DNA from: Actinotalea lenta
GTDB taxonomy: Bacteria; Actinomycetota; Actinomycetes; Actinomycetales; Cellulomonadaceae
Direction of reading: 5' to 3'
Length of the DNA stretch: 64,000 bases
Assembly (NCBI RefSeq): GCF_030586465.1
Contig: NZ_JAUQYP010000002.1
Span: 62,001-126,000, forward strand
This document shows positions 1 through 8,242 of the stretch, in pieces. Under the pieces are notes generated by a model. The model saw only the letters and a list, made by a program, of their open reading frames with translations, was not told where the DNA came from and did not search any database. The position numbers and the translations under genes were made by a program. The first letter of the stretch is position 1, and every line of letters starts with the position of its first letter.

Positions 1-1
1 G

Positions 2-328
2 TTCCAGGGTCGGGAAGCCACCGTTGTGATCTTCTCCATGGCCACGTCCTCGGCCGAGTTCATGCCTCGCGACGCCAGCTTCCTGTTCTCCAAGAACCGG
101 CTCAACGTCGCCATCAGCCGGGCCCGCTGCCTGGCCTACCTGGTCTGCACCGACGAGCTGCTCGACACCCGGCCTCGGGACGTGGAACAGATGAGATTGG
201 TGTCTGCGCTGTGCGCGTTCGTCGAACGGGCTGAGATCGCCTCGACCGCGGCGGCCGTCGTGCCAGCCTCCATCGACCGGGACTCGGCGAGGGGAAGCGG
301 TGAGCAGCTGGGGCGGATCCGCCGATAG
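2..328 (+). CDS. C-terminal end of a superfamily 1 helicase / RecB-like nuclease (5' truncated by window)
   Basis: The reading frame is open from the window edge, so the start lies upstream. The visible 108 residues begin FQGREATVVIFSMA and contain KNRLNVAISRARCLAYLVC, which is helicase motif VI (NVAxSRA) of superfamily 1 enzymes. The tail with EQMRLVSALCAFVE resembles the end of the TM0106-type RecB-like nuclease/helicase proteins. Those have an N-terminal PD-(D/E)XK nuclease and a C-terminal AAA/UvrD-like helicase, which cannot be seen here. The role would be ATP-dependent nucleic acid unwinding; the family assignment is from the tail only. It is followed after 68 nt by another helicase, so this end of the window is rich in nucleic-acid enzymes. 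Confidence 0.7.
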   Translation, partial: FQGREATVVIFSMATSSAEFMPRDASFLFSKNRLNVAISRARCLAYLVCTDELLDTRPRDVEQMRLVSALCAFVERAEIASTAAAVVPASIDRDSARGSGEQLGRIRR

Positions 329-396
329 GACGAGATGTTCGTCCATCGCGGGGAGCCTCCTGCCGTTTGCGTGCGGTGGCGCGGTAGACAGTTCGG

Positions 397-2058
397 GTGC
401 CCGATCTGTACCCGCCCGAACCTCCGGCTGCCGACCGAGACGGCGGCGCGGAGCGGACGGTGTGGGAGCACCTTCGCGACCAGCTCCCGGACGATGCGGT
501 GCTGATGCATGGTCTGTCGATGGTGGAGCGCGGCGTCGAGCGGGAGATCGACTGTCTGGTCCTGTGGCCAGGGGTGGGGATCGCGGCGGTGGAGGTGAAG
601 GGCGGGCGCGTGACGCGCGAGCGCGGCCGGTGGCTTCAGGGTTCGGGCGAGCGCAGGCACGTGATCGACCCGTTCGGGCAGGTGCAGGATGCCCGGCACA
701 TGCTGACCCGGTTGTTGGCGCAGCGTGGTTTGGGTGCGGCGTCTGCGAGGACCGCGCATCTGGTGGTGGTGCCGCACACGGACGTGTCTGCGGAGTGGGA
801 GTGTCCGGAGGCGCCGTCGGGGATGCTGCTCGGACGCTCGGACCTGCCTCGTGTTGCCGAGGCTGTGCGCGGCGCGATCGAGGTCCACGGTGCTGGCCAT
901 GCGCCGCTGGACGTCGGGGCGCTGGCGCAGTTGGTGGACTACCTGGCTGGGTCGTTCCCGTCGCAGGTGGAGGCGTTGGCGTTGGCCGCGCAGCACGAGG
1001 ACGCGATCGAGCAGATGACCCGCGATCAGGCGAAGCTGCTGGATGCGCTGCGGAATCTGAACCGGATGCGGGTCGTGGGTGGTGCGGGCAGTGGGAAGAC
1101 GTGGATGGCGTTGGAGGTCGCTCGTCGTCGGGCCCGAGCGGGGGAGCGGGTCGCCCTGGTCTGCTACTCGCGTGGGCTGGGCCGGTACCTGGAGCGGATG
1201 ACCGGCGAGTGGAAGCCGGTGGAGAGGCCCGCGTACGTGGGGCTGTTCCATGATCTGCCGTTGTCGTGGGGTGCGGAGGCGGGCTCTGATGACGACTCGG
1301 ACTACTACGAGCGGCGCCTGCCGTTGCAGCTGGGCGAGCTCGCTGTCGCCCGCCCATCGGAAGAGCTCTTCGACACCGTGGTGGTGGACGAGGCGCAGGA
1401 CTTCTCCGACCTGTGGTGGCCCTCGCTGCTGCGGTGCCTGCGCGACCCGGACGCCGGCGGGTTGATCGCGTTCTCGGACGAGGACCAGCACGTGTTCGAC
1501 CGGGACGGGTCCGCGCCGATCACGTTGGCGGCGATCGCGCTGGAGGAGAACCTGCGCTCGACCCGGCAGATCGCGCAGACCTTCGGCTCGTTCGGCGACG
1601 GGATGGTCAAGCCGAGGGGGATGGCCGGGCCGCCCGTCCGGCTGGTCGACGTGTCGTTCGACGAGGCGATCAGTGCCGGGGATGACGCGGTCGAGGCGTT
1701 GTTGGCGGACGGATGGGCGCCGGGGCAGGTCGCGCTGCTCGCGACGGGGCGGCGCCACCCGTTGCAGGTGGAGGCGGTCGGCTACCACGGCTACGCGGAG
1801 TACTGGGACGAGTTCTTCGCCGGCCAGGACGTGTTCTACGGGCACGTGCTGGGGTTCAAGGGCTTGGAACGAACCGCGGTGGTGCTCGCGGTCAACGGTT
1901 TCCACGACCTGGAGCGCGCCCGGAAGATCGTGTACACGGGCATGTCGCGCGCGAGGGCGTTGCTGGTGGTCGTCGGGCCTCGGGTCGAACTGGAGGCGAT
2001 CGGTGGCGAGGGCGTGAAGCGCCGGTTGGCCGACGCGGACGCGTGGCGGCCGGCGTGA
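397..2058 (+). CDS. NERD-domain nuclease / UvrD-like helicase
   Basis: A 553-residue protein with a NERD (nuclease-related) domain at about residues 18-130, showing EREID (49-52) and VEVKGG (65-70), the D...ExK nuclease signature. A superfamily 1 helicase follows: Walker A GGAGSGKT at 228-235, Walker B VVVDEAQDF with DEAQD at 331-335, and a C-terminal GFKGLE...YTGMSRAR region (motifs V-VI). It probably binds and processes DNA in the cytoplasm. The GTG start at 397 is six bases after a TAGACA box, so the mRNA may be leaderless. Its stop is only 31 nt from that of the convergent SIR2 gene. NERD-helicases occur in housekeeping and in phage-defence contexts; the SIR2 neighbour favours the latter. 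Domain calls are strong, the role is inferred. Confidence 0.85.
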   Translation: MPDLYPPEPPAADRDGGAERTVWEHLRDQLPDDAVLMHGLSMVERGVEREIDCLVLWPGVGIAAVEVKGGRVTRERGRWLQGSGERRHVIDPFGQVQDARHMLTRLLAQRGLGAASARTAHLVVVPHTDVSAEWECPEAPSGMLLGRSDLPRVAEAVRGAIEVHGAGHAPLDVGALAQLVDYLAGSFPSQVEALALAAQHEDAIEQMTRDQAKLLDALRNLNRMRVVGGAGSGKTWMALEVARRRARAGERVALVCYSRGLGRYLERMTGEWKPVERPAYVGLFHDLPLSWGAEAGSDDDSDYYERRLPLQLGELAVARPSEELFDTVVVDEAQDFSDLWWPSLLRCLRDPDAGGLIAFSDEDQHVFDRDGSAPITLAAIALEENLRSTRQIAQTFGSFGDGMVKPRGMAGPPVRLVDVSFDEAISAGDDAVEALLADGWAPGQVALLATGRRHPLQVEAVGYHGYAEYWDEFFAGQDVFYGHVLGFKGLERTAVVLAVNGFHDLERARKIVYTGMSRARALLVVVGPRVELEAIGGEGVKRRLADADAWRPA

Positions 2059-2089
2059 GCGTCGCGGTGCGGTCCAGGTCCCGGTGTGT

Positions 2090-3688
2090 CTAGCGGTGCG
2101 GCGTGTCCAGGGGCGCGTCCAGCGCCTCTGCGATTCGGGTGAACAGGGTGCGGTCGACAGGGTCCAGGCCATGGATCGCGGACGCGAGCTCTCGTGCCTG
2201 TGCCGCGACGGGACGGGCGCGGTCGCTGAGCAGGTTCGAGTAGCGCTCATCCAGCAGGTGCAGCGGTGGTGAGGCGTACATGGCCAGGGCATCCAGGAAG
2301 ATCGCCAGGCGACGGGCCTGGGCGGAGCCCGTGGTTCCGGCGCCCCCGACGCCGAGGTAGCGGAAGCGGCCCTTCCACAGGCGTTTCGTTCCATCGTCGA
2401 CCTGGAAGGTGATGATCGTGCCGAGCTCGCGCGCGGATCCGTTGAACGCGATGACCTCGTGTGCGAGTCGCAGGAAGTTGTCGTCGGTCATGGAGGACCC
2501 CACGACGAGTAGGTGCTCGGTCATCAGGAGCGCCTGGACGACGGAGCCCATGGGGCCCGAGCGTGCCTGGTAGCCGACGAAGTCTGCACGGGTCAGGACG
2601 ATCGATTCGGGTCGGGTCACGTCGCCATGCATCTTCAGAAGCCACGGTTCGTGGGGCTCGGTCGTCGCGTCCGGCAGGACGGCGAGCGCGCTGTGGCCTT
2701 GGTCGGCCATGGCCCTCTCGTAGAGCTGGTCGTAGTTGGTGGTGACGGCGTGGCGGACCCCCAGTCCGGCCAGGAGGGCGTGGGCGACCCCATATCTGTC
2801 GTGGCCGGAGATCCGGTCTGTGACGGCCTGGCCGAGGGAGGCGCGTGCGGTGCCTTCTTCTGCATAGAGCCGTGCGAGGAGTTCCGCGCGGTCGAGGGGG
2901 GACGCCTTGTCGCTCAGTCGCGGGGTGTCTGGAAGGGCCCTGCCGAGCTCGTCGAGGAGACCGTCCCAGGAGGGTAGGCCGGCGCTCATGCTCACGCCTG
3001 CCCCGAGGAACAGCGCGAGACGGCCTTCGCGTGCGCACTCGGCGAGGTCCCGTGCGGCGGTGAGGTCGTCGCCGAGTTCGCCGTGCGACCTGTCGTTCGC
3101 GCGGCGTTCTGCCTGGAAGGCCGCGAGGTCCGAGCCGCGGAAGGCAGCGATCGCGATGTCGAGCTCGTTCTGGGCGACGAACTCCTGGCAGGTGCGGAGC
3201 AGCTGGCGGATGACCTCGCCGCGGATCTGTCCGAAGCCGCCACCGGCGACGCCGAGCGTCGGTACGGCAATCAGGGGCACGGATCGACCTGAGTCGCCGT
3301 CTCTCTGGCCTGTGAGTTCCGCGGCCATCTCCTCCAGGGCGAGGCGGAGTCTGGTGAGGAGCGCGTCGAGATCGGTCCTCGCCGCAGCGAGCTCGTCCGC
3401 ACGTCCGGTGCCCGACGTGTAGCGCGCGACGTCAACGAACCAGGTCGGCTTCGGCGTCTTCGGGTGGACGTGGGTGCTCGCCTTGCCGAAGCGGTCCTGG
3501 TTCCAGCGGCCGGGGCGGAAGTGGTTGACGAGGTCGTACCAGGTGTCGCTTCCCGCGGCGTGATCGCCAATGCCCAGGGCGGGCGCCCAGTGCGGCTCCA
3601 CGGTGAAGTACGCGTCGGTCGGGATGACGACGGCGTCGCAGTCGAGGTGCTCGAGTCGTGCGCCGAGGACGAAGACGTGACCTGCCAC
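2090..3688 (-). CDS. Macro-like / SIR2-domain fusion protein (probable NAD-consuming enzyme)
   Basis: A 532-residue cytoplasmic protein with two parts. Residues about 1-190 resemble a macro (ADP-ribose-binding) domain: VFVLGARLEHLDCDAVVIPT near the start and VPTLGVAGGGFGQIRGEVI at 142-160. Residues about 215-470 are a SIR2-like domain: FLGAGVSMSAGLPSW (227-241) for NAD binding, VTTNYDQLYE (315-324), and LKMHGD with His354 as the expected catalytic histidine. SIR2-family proteins of this type in bacteria often deplete NAD during phage infection; that role is inference here. No TIR or HerA partner is in the window. The GTG start at 3688 has GGGAG six bases upstream. The N-terminal assignment is the weaker part and could instead be another Rossmann-like module. 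Confidence 0.8.
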   Translation of the reverse strand: MAGHVFVLGARLEHLDCDAVVIPTDAYFTVEPHWAPALGIGDHAAGSDTWYDLVNHFRPGRWNQDRFGKASTHVHPKTPKPTWFVDVARYTSGTGRADELAAARTDLDALLTRLRLALEEMAAELTGQRDGDSGRSVPLIAVPTLGVAGGGFGQIRGEVIRQLLRTCQEFVAQNELDIAIAAFRGSDLAAFQAERRANDRSHGELGDDLTAARDLAECAREGRLALFLGAGVSMSAGLPSWDGLLDELGRALPDTPRLSDKASPLDRAELLARLYAEEGTARASLGQAVTDRISGHDRYGVAHALLAGLGVRHAVTTNYDQLYERAMADQGHSALAVLPDATTEPHEPWLLKMHGDVTRPESIVLTRADFVGYQARSGPMGSVVQALLMTEHLLVVGSSMTDDNFLRLAHEVIAFNGSARELGTIITFQVDDGTKRLWKGRFRYLGVGGAGTTGSAQARRLAIFLDALAMYASPPLHLLDERYSNLLSDRARPVAAQARELASAIHGLDPVDRTLFTRIAEALDAPLDTPHR

Positions 3689-3906
3689 CTGCAGCTCCCT
3701 TGGTGGTGCGCCGGGTCATCACGCCTCGGCGCCGTACGTGTGTGAGTAGTCAACCGGTGCAGGCGGGCGGCGTGAAGGAGCCCGCGCCATTCTCGGCTCA
3801 TACATCCGCGTCCGAACTCCTACGCGGTGGAGACGCCGGGCCATCGTCGCGCCGCTGTGGGTCGCCTGGTCCTGCCTCGTCCTATCCCACGGCAAGGAGA
3901 CGAGAG

Positions 3907-4251
3907 ATGCGGGTCTCCCCGTTCGATGACGGCGCCCTGCACGTGGATGTGGTGATCCGAAGCGACGGCGCCATCATCCTCGAAGGGCAGGACCTGTCAG
4001 GTGCGGGCGACTGCGAGTACTTCGTGACGGTGACCGCGGACCAGGTCCCTGGGCTGGTGGCGGGCCTCGGCGGCAGTCCCGACCAGCGCATCGTCGACCT
4101 CCTCACCGACCGTGCCGAGGAGATCGGTCGCCCTCTGCGGGGGATCCCGGCTGACGGGGCACCTGGGCGCCTGCCCCCGCGCGCCTCCCCGCCGCCCCTT
4201 GACTCCCCGCGCGCCCCCGTGGCTGAATCGCCCTACCGACCGACCACTTAG
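3907..4251 (+). CDS. Small conserved-type hypothetical protein with Pro-rich tail
   Basis: A 114-residue protein starting MRVSPFDDGALHVDVV behind AAGGAGACGAGAG, a good ribosome binding site. The first 80 residues look like a compact alpha/beta domain (VVIRSDGAIILEGQDL, CEYFVTVTADQVPGLV, IVDLLTDRAEEI). The last 35 are a low-complexity Pro/Ala/Arg tail. No signal peptide or membrane segment is present. I do not recognise a family with a known function. The stop codon lies inside a palindrome that may be the operator of the following glucosidase gene. Confidence 0.6.
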   Translation: MRVSPFDDGALHVDVVIRSDGAIILEGQDLSGAGDCEYFVTVTADQVPGLVAGLGGSPDQRIVDLLTDRAEEIGRPLRGIPADGAPGRLPPRASPPPLDSPRAPVAESPYRPTT

Positions 4252-4256
4252 TAGGT
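4239..4256. promoter_or_regulatory. Imperfect palindrome, candidate TetR operator
   Basis: ACCGACCACTTAGTAGGT is an 18-bp imperfect palindrome (12 of 18 positions symmetric) just before the GH3 gene. TetR-family proteins bind palindromes of this size, and a TetR gene overlaps the 3' end of GH3. The pairing is an inference from position. Confidence 0.45.
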
Positions 4257-4278
4257 AACGCGACGAAGGAGTCCCGTG

Positions 4279-6441
4279 ATGAGCACCCAGGCCAGCCCGT
4301 TCGACGCCGCCGTCGAGGCCGTCCGCTCCGGCGACGACCCGACCGAGCACGCCCGCCGGCTCTACGCGCAGCTGACGGACGAGGAGCGCCTCGGGCTCCT
4401 GGACGGGGACACCCCGTTCTGGGAGGGCATGGCGGAGATGTTCCTCGAGGGCTACAACCTGCGGCCCATCGTCCAGGGCCAGGTTGAGCGGCTCGGGGTC
4501 CCCGGGGTCCGGTTCGTCGACGGGCCGCGCGGCTGCGTCGCCGGCCAGGGAACCGCGTTCCCCGTCTCGATGGCCCGCGGCGCGACGTGGGACGTCGCGC
4601 TCGAGGAGCGCGTCGGCGACGCCATCGGCCAGGAGATACGCGCGATGGGCGGCAACTTCTTCGGCGGCGTGTGCATCAACCTGCCCCGCCACCCCGCCTG
4701 GGGCCGCGCGCAGGAGACCTACGGCGACGACTCGTACCACCTCGGTGAGCTCGGCGCGGCGCTGACCCGCGGGACGCAGCGGTGGGTCATGGCGTGCGCC
4801 AAGCACTACGCGCTCAACTCGATGGAGAACGCCCGGTTCACCGTCGACGTCACGGCCGACGAGGCAACGCTGCACGAGGTCTACCTGCCGCACTTCAAGC
4901 GCGTGGTCGACGAGGGTGTCGCCGCGATCATGTCCGCGTACAACTCCGTCAACGGCCAGTGGTGCGGCCAGAACGAGTACCTCCTCACCGAGGTGCTCCG
5001 CGACCTGTGGGGCTGGGACGGCATCACCGTCTCCGACTTCATCTGGGGTCTGCGCGACGCCGTGGCCTCGCTCCACGCGGGCCTGGACCTCGAGGAGCCG
5101 TTCGCGCAGCAGCGGGCCCGGGACCTGCCGGCCGCCCTGGCCGACGGCCGCACCTCGTGGGACCTCGTCGAACGCGCCGGGGTCCGGCTGCTCGCCGCGC
5201 AGCTGCGCTCCTACGCCGCGCGCACGCCTCAGGCGCCGGGCGTCTCGGTCATGGCCGACGACGAGCACCGCGCCCTCGCGCGGGAGGTCGCGGCCCGCGC
5301 GATGGTGCTGCTCAAGAACGACCCGGTCGGGGAGGCGCCCGTCCTGCCCCTCGACCCCTCGACGACGCGGATCGCCGTCATCGGGCGGCTCGCGACCGCG
5401 CCGAACATGGGTGACAAGGGCTCGTCGGACGTGCGCGCCCCCAGCCACGTCACGCCGGTCGACGGCATCCGCGCCGCCTACCCCGACGCCGACGTCGTGC
5501 TGGTCACCGACGACGACCCGGCGGCCGCGGCCGAGGCGGCCCACGCCGCCGACGTCGCGATCGTCGTCACCGGGTTCGACCACGTCGACGAGGGCGAGTA
5601 CGTGGGCTCGGACACCATGACCAACCCGGACCTGCTGGCGCTGTTCCCGCCTGCCCCCGAGGGGAACCCCCTCGCGTCGGAGCGGAACGTCGTCATGACC
5701 GGCGGTGAGGTGATGGGCGGGGACCGCGCCTCGCTCACGCTCCGGCCGGTCGACGAGGAGATCATCCGGGCGGTCGCGGCGGCCAACCCTCGCACCGTCG
5801 TCGCCGTGGTCGCCGCCGGGACCGTCCTCATGGAGCGCTGGCGGCACGACGTCCCGGCCGTGGTGATGATGTGGTACGCCGGGATGGAGGGCGGCCACGC
5901 CCTCGCCGACGTGCTGCGGGGCGCGGCGAACCCGTCGGGGCGTCTGCCCTTCGCGATCCCGACGTCGTCCGAGCACCTGCCCTCCTTCGACCGGGACGCG
6001 ACCGCGATCACCTACGACCGCTACCACGGTCAGCGGCTGCTGGACCGGCTCGGCGTCGAGCCGGCGTACCCGCACGGGTTCGGCCTCGCGTACACCACCT
6101 ACGCCGTCGAGGACGCCGCCGCGGGCCCCGTCCTCGACGGCCGCACCACGGTCACTGCCCACGTGGCCAACACGGGTGCACGCGACGGGCACCACGTGGT
6201 GCAGGTCTATGGGCGCCGCGCCGAGAGTGCGGGCGAGACCGCCCTTGTCGGCTTCGCGGCCGTCGCGGTGGCAGCGGGGGAGCGGGCCGAGGTGGAGGTC
6301 CCCGTCTCGCTCACGCCGCTGGGCAGGTGGAACGGCGACACGCGGCAGATCGACCTGCCCGACGTGCCCGTCGTCCTCGAGGTCGGTGCCCATGCGCACG
6401 ACGCCGGCGCTGTCCTCGTGCACCTCCCGGCCACGACGTGA
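4279..6441 (+). CDS. Glycoside hydrolase family 3 beta-glucosidase
   Basis: A 720-residue GH3 enzyme that hydrolyses terminal beta-linked glucose (or xylose) from oligosaccharides. The N-terminal TIM barrel contains the substrate-binding KHY (175-177) and the nucleophile Asp253 in GITVSDFIWG. The alpha/beta sandwich domain (MVLLKND) and a C-terminal fibronectin-III-like domain (from about residue 620) follow. No signal peptide is visible, so it likely acts in the cytoplasm on imported oligosaccharides. ATG 4279 is preferred over GTG 4276 because AAGGAG ends eight bases upstream of it. The gene overlaps the TetR start (GTGA). Exact sugar specificity cannot be read from sequence. Confidence 0.9.
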   Translation: MSTQASPFDAAVEAVRSGDDPTEHARRLYAQLTDEERLGLLDGDTPFWEGMAEMFLEGYNLRPIVQGQVERLGVPGVRFVDGPRGCVAGQGTAFPVSMARGATWDVALEERVGDAIGQEIRAMGGNFFGGVCINLPRHPAWGRAQETYGDDSYHLGELGAALTRGTQRWVMACAKHYALNSMENARFTVDVTADEATLHEVYLPHFKRVVDEGVAAIMSAYNSVNGQWCGQNEYLLTEVLRDLWGWDGITVSDFIWGLRDAVASLHAGLDLEEPFAQQRARDLPAALADGRTSWDLVERAGVRLLAAQLRSYAARTPQAPGVSVMADDEHRALAREVAARAMVLLKNDPVGEAPVLPLDPSTTRIAVIGRLATAPNMGDKGSSDVRAPSHVTPVDGIRAAYPDADVVLVTDDDPAAAAEAAHAADVAIVVTGFDHVDEGEYVGSDTMTNPDLLALFPPAPEGNPLASERNVVMTGGEVMGGDRASLTLRPVDEEIIRAVAAANPRTVVAVVAAGTVLMERWRHDVPAVVMMWYAGMEGGHALADVLRGAANPSGRLPFAIPTSSEHLPSFDRDATAITYDRYHGQRLLDRLGVEPAYPHGFGLAYTTYAVEDAAAGPVLDGRTTVTAHVANTGARDGHHVVQVYGRRAESAGETALVGFAAVAVAAGERAEVEVPVSLTPLGRWNGDTRQIDLPDVPVVLEVGAHAHDAGAVLVHLPATT

Positions 6442-7058
6442 CCGGACCGGGAGCGGGCCGCGTGCGGATGTCCGCGGCCGCACGGCGCCAGCAGATCCTC
6501 GACGAGGCCACCCGGATCATCGGGCAACGCGGCTACTTCGGGTTCTCCGTGCAGGAGGTCGCCGACAGCTGCGGGCTCACCCAGGCGGGCCTGCTGCACC
6601 ACGTGGGGAGCAAGGACCAGCTCCTCACCGCGGTGCTCGAGGAGCGGGACGCCCGGGACGTCGCGGCGCTCGGTGGCCTCATGGAGCAGTACGCCGTCGA
6701 CGCCCTCGCCGACGCCTTCGAGATCGGCCTCGAGGACGCGGTCGACTGCCTGCACCGCCTCGTGGAGCGCAACGCGTCGCAGCCGGAGATCGTGCGGCTG
6801 TACTCCGTGCTGCGCAACGAGTCGCTCGAGCCCGGGCACCCCAGTCACCAGTTCTTCCGGGACCGGGACGCCCGGGCGCTGCGGTTCTTCCGGCAGCTGT
6901 TCGTCGCCACGGTCGCCGAACCGGGGTCGTTCGCGCGGCAGGTGCTCGCGCTCATGGGGGGCCTCGAGGAGCAGTGGCTGCGCGCGCCCGACGAGGTCGA
7001 CCTCGTCGCCGAGTGGGACCGGGCGATGGCCGTCCTCGTCGCGGGACGGCCGGTCTGA
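6438..7058 (+). CDS. TetR/AcrR family transcriptional regulator
   Basis: About 206 residues from the GTG at 6438, which overlaps the GH3 stop; ATG 6468 is an alternative giving 196 residues. The N-terminal helix-turn-helix is typical: RRQQILDEATRIIGQRGYFGFSVQEVADSCGLTQAGLLHHVGSKDQL. The C-terminal part is a helical ligand-binding domain. Co-translation with GH3 and the palindrome before GH3 suggest it represses this two-gene operon until a sugar or related ligand binds. The ligand is unknown. Confidence 0.85.
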   Translation: MTGPGAGRVRMSAAARRQQILDEATRIIGQRGYFGFSVQEVADSCGLTQAGLLHHVGSKDQLLTAVLEERDARDVAALGGLMEQYAVDALADAFEIGLEDAVDCLHRLVERNASQPEIVRLYSVLRNESLEPGHPSHQFFRDRDARALRFFRQLFVATVAEPGSFARQVLALMGGLEEQWLRAPDEVDLVAEWDRAMAVLVAGRPV

Positions 7059-7116
7059 CGATCCGGCCGGCAACTTGACGGCGCCGCGCGCGAGGGAGGG
7101 CCGCCCCGAGATCGTA

Positions 7117-7140
7117 CGAACCGGCACCCGAAACGGTTCG
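7117..7140. promoter_or_regulatory. Inverted repeat CGAACCG-N10-CGGTTCG, candidate operator
   Basis: Perfect 7-bp arms (7117-7123 and 7134-7140) lie immediately upstream of, and overlap the likely -35 region of, the alcohol dehydrogenase promoter. A repressor bound here would block polymerase. Which regulator uses it is not known; TetR (7058) and DeoR (8243-8980) are the nearest candidates. Confidence 0.4.
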
Positions 7141-7173
7141 AGTGCGGCTGCCGCCACCCCTATAGTCCTAGGC
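7137..7173 (+). promoter_or_regulatory. Promoter of the zinc alcohol dehydrogenase, probably leaderless
   Basis: TATAGT at 7161-7166 is a strong actinobacterial -10 box, with TTCGAG at 7137-7142 as a weak -35 (18 bp spacing). The predicted transcription start falls at or next to the GTG at 7174, so the message would have no leader. Confidence 0.55.
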
Positions 7174-8190
7174 GTGGCAACGATGCACGCAAACCAGCTC
7201 CTGACCCCTGCCCCCATCTCCGAGCACCCGCTGACCTGGCGTGAGACGGACCGTCCCGAACCCGGTGAGGGCCAGCTCCTCATCAAGGTCGCGGGATGCG
7301 GCGTCTGTCGCTCCAACCTCCACATGATCGAAGGCGACTGGGTCGACGGCGGGGTCCCCGCCATCAGCCCGATCGTCCCCGGCCACGAGGCGACGGGGCG
7401 GGTCGAGGCCGTCGGCGCCGGCGTGGAGGGCTTCGCCGTCGGAGATCCCGTCGGCGTCCAGCCGTTGTGGTGGACGTGCGGGGAGTGCGAGTTCTGCACG
7501 AGCGGGCGCGAACAGCTGTGCCATCGGCGGATCATCACCGGTGAGCACGTCGACGGCGGCTATGCCGAGTACCTGGTGTCGTGGGCGGACCACACGTACC
7601 ACGTGCCGGAGAACCTGGACCTCGTCGAGGCGGCACCGCTGTTCTGCCCGGGCATCACCGCCTACGGCGTGGTCGACAAGATCGACGTGGGCCCGGGCGA
7701 CGTCGTGGCGGTGTTCGGCCTGGGCGGGGTCGGGCACATGGCCGTGCAGATGGCCGCGCTGACCGGTGCGGAGGTGGTCGCCGTCGGGCGGACGCCGGCC
7801 CACCTGGAGGTGGCGCGTGAGCTCGGGGCGGCACGGACCGTCGACTCGAGGGACCCGGCCGCGATGGAGGCGATCGCCGACTCCGCTGACGCCGTCCTCA
7901 CCTTCGCCGGTTCCGACGCGGTCACGGCCCAGGCGATGCAGACCCTGAAGTGGGGCGGCACCCTGGTCAACGCCGTGCCGATCACCGTGCAGGACTTCCA
8001 CTTCAACAAGGGTCAGACGATCAAGGGCTCCATCCTGGGCAACCGGGAGCAGATGCGGGCCGTGCTCAGGCTCGCCTCCGAGGGCAAGATCCGGACGGTC
8101 GTCGAGCGGTTCCCCATGGCCGACGCCGCCCACGCGCTCGAGGAGCTCGCCGCAGGGCGGCTGCGCTCGCGCGCGGTCCTGCACACCTGA
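7174..8190 (+). CDS. Zinc-dependent alcohol dehydrogenase (MDR superfamily)
   Basis: About 338 residues (GTG 7174; ATG 7183 is the alternative, nine bases on). Catalytic zinc ligands are seen in GCGVCRSNLH and GHEATGRVE. The structural zinc lobe CGECEFCTSGREQLC has four cysteines. The Rossmann NAD(P) site is VFGLGGVGHMAV. It oxidises an alcohol or reduces an aldehyde in the cytoplasm, class AdhP-like. It stands between the glucosidase operon and the DeoR gene and may belong functionally to the sugar operon beyond, for example by oxidising a polyol. That link is inference. Confidence 0.85.
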   Translation: MATMHANQLLTPAPISEHPLTWRETDRPEPGEGQLLIKVAGCGVCRSNLHMIEGDWVDGGVPAISPIVPGHEATGRVEAVGAGVEGFAVGDPVGVQPLWWTCGECEFCTSGREQLCHRRIITGEHVDGGYAEYLVSWADHTYHVPENLDLVEAAPLFCPGITAYGVVDKIDVGPGDVVAVFGLGGVGHMAVQMAALTGAEVVAVGRTPAHLEVARELGAARTVDSRDPAAMEAIADSADAVLTFAGSDAVTAQAMQTLKWGGTLVNAVPITVQDFHFNKGQTIKGSILGNREQMRAVLRLASEGKIRTVVERFPMADAAHALEELAAGRLRSRAVLHT

Positions 8191-8198
8191 GCGGCGCC

Positions 8199-8232
8199 GC
8201 ACGGGGGTGCGGTGAGAGCCGCGCCCCCGTGC
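8199..8232. terminator. Bidirectional hairpin between convergent genes
   Basis: Arms GCACGGGGGTGCGG (8199-8212) and CCGCGCCCCCGTGC (8219-8232) form a 14-bp stem with one G-U pair and a 6-nt loop. It lies between the stop codons of the alcohol dehydrogenase (+) and DeoR (-). There is no U tract, which is common in high-GC actinobacteria. Confidence 0.7.
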
Positions 8233-8242
8233 GCGCTCGACC

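Noticed and set aside
2090-3688. A Thoeris or SIR2-HerA defence system
   Set aside because: The SIR2 protein is present, but no TIR (ThsB) or HerA gene is in the window.
3997-6483. An 828-codon open frame opposite the GH3 gene
   Set aside because: Its translation is Arg/Val/Gly-rich with no domain, while the plus strand encodes a clear GH3 enzyme.
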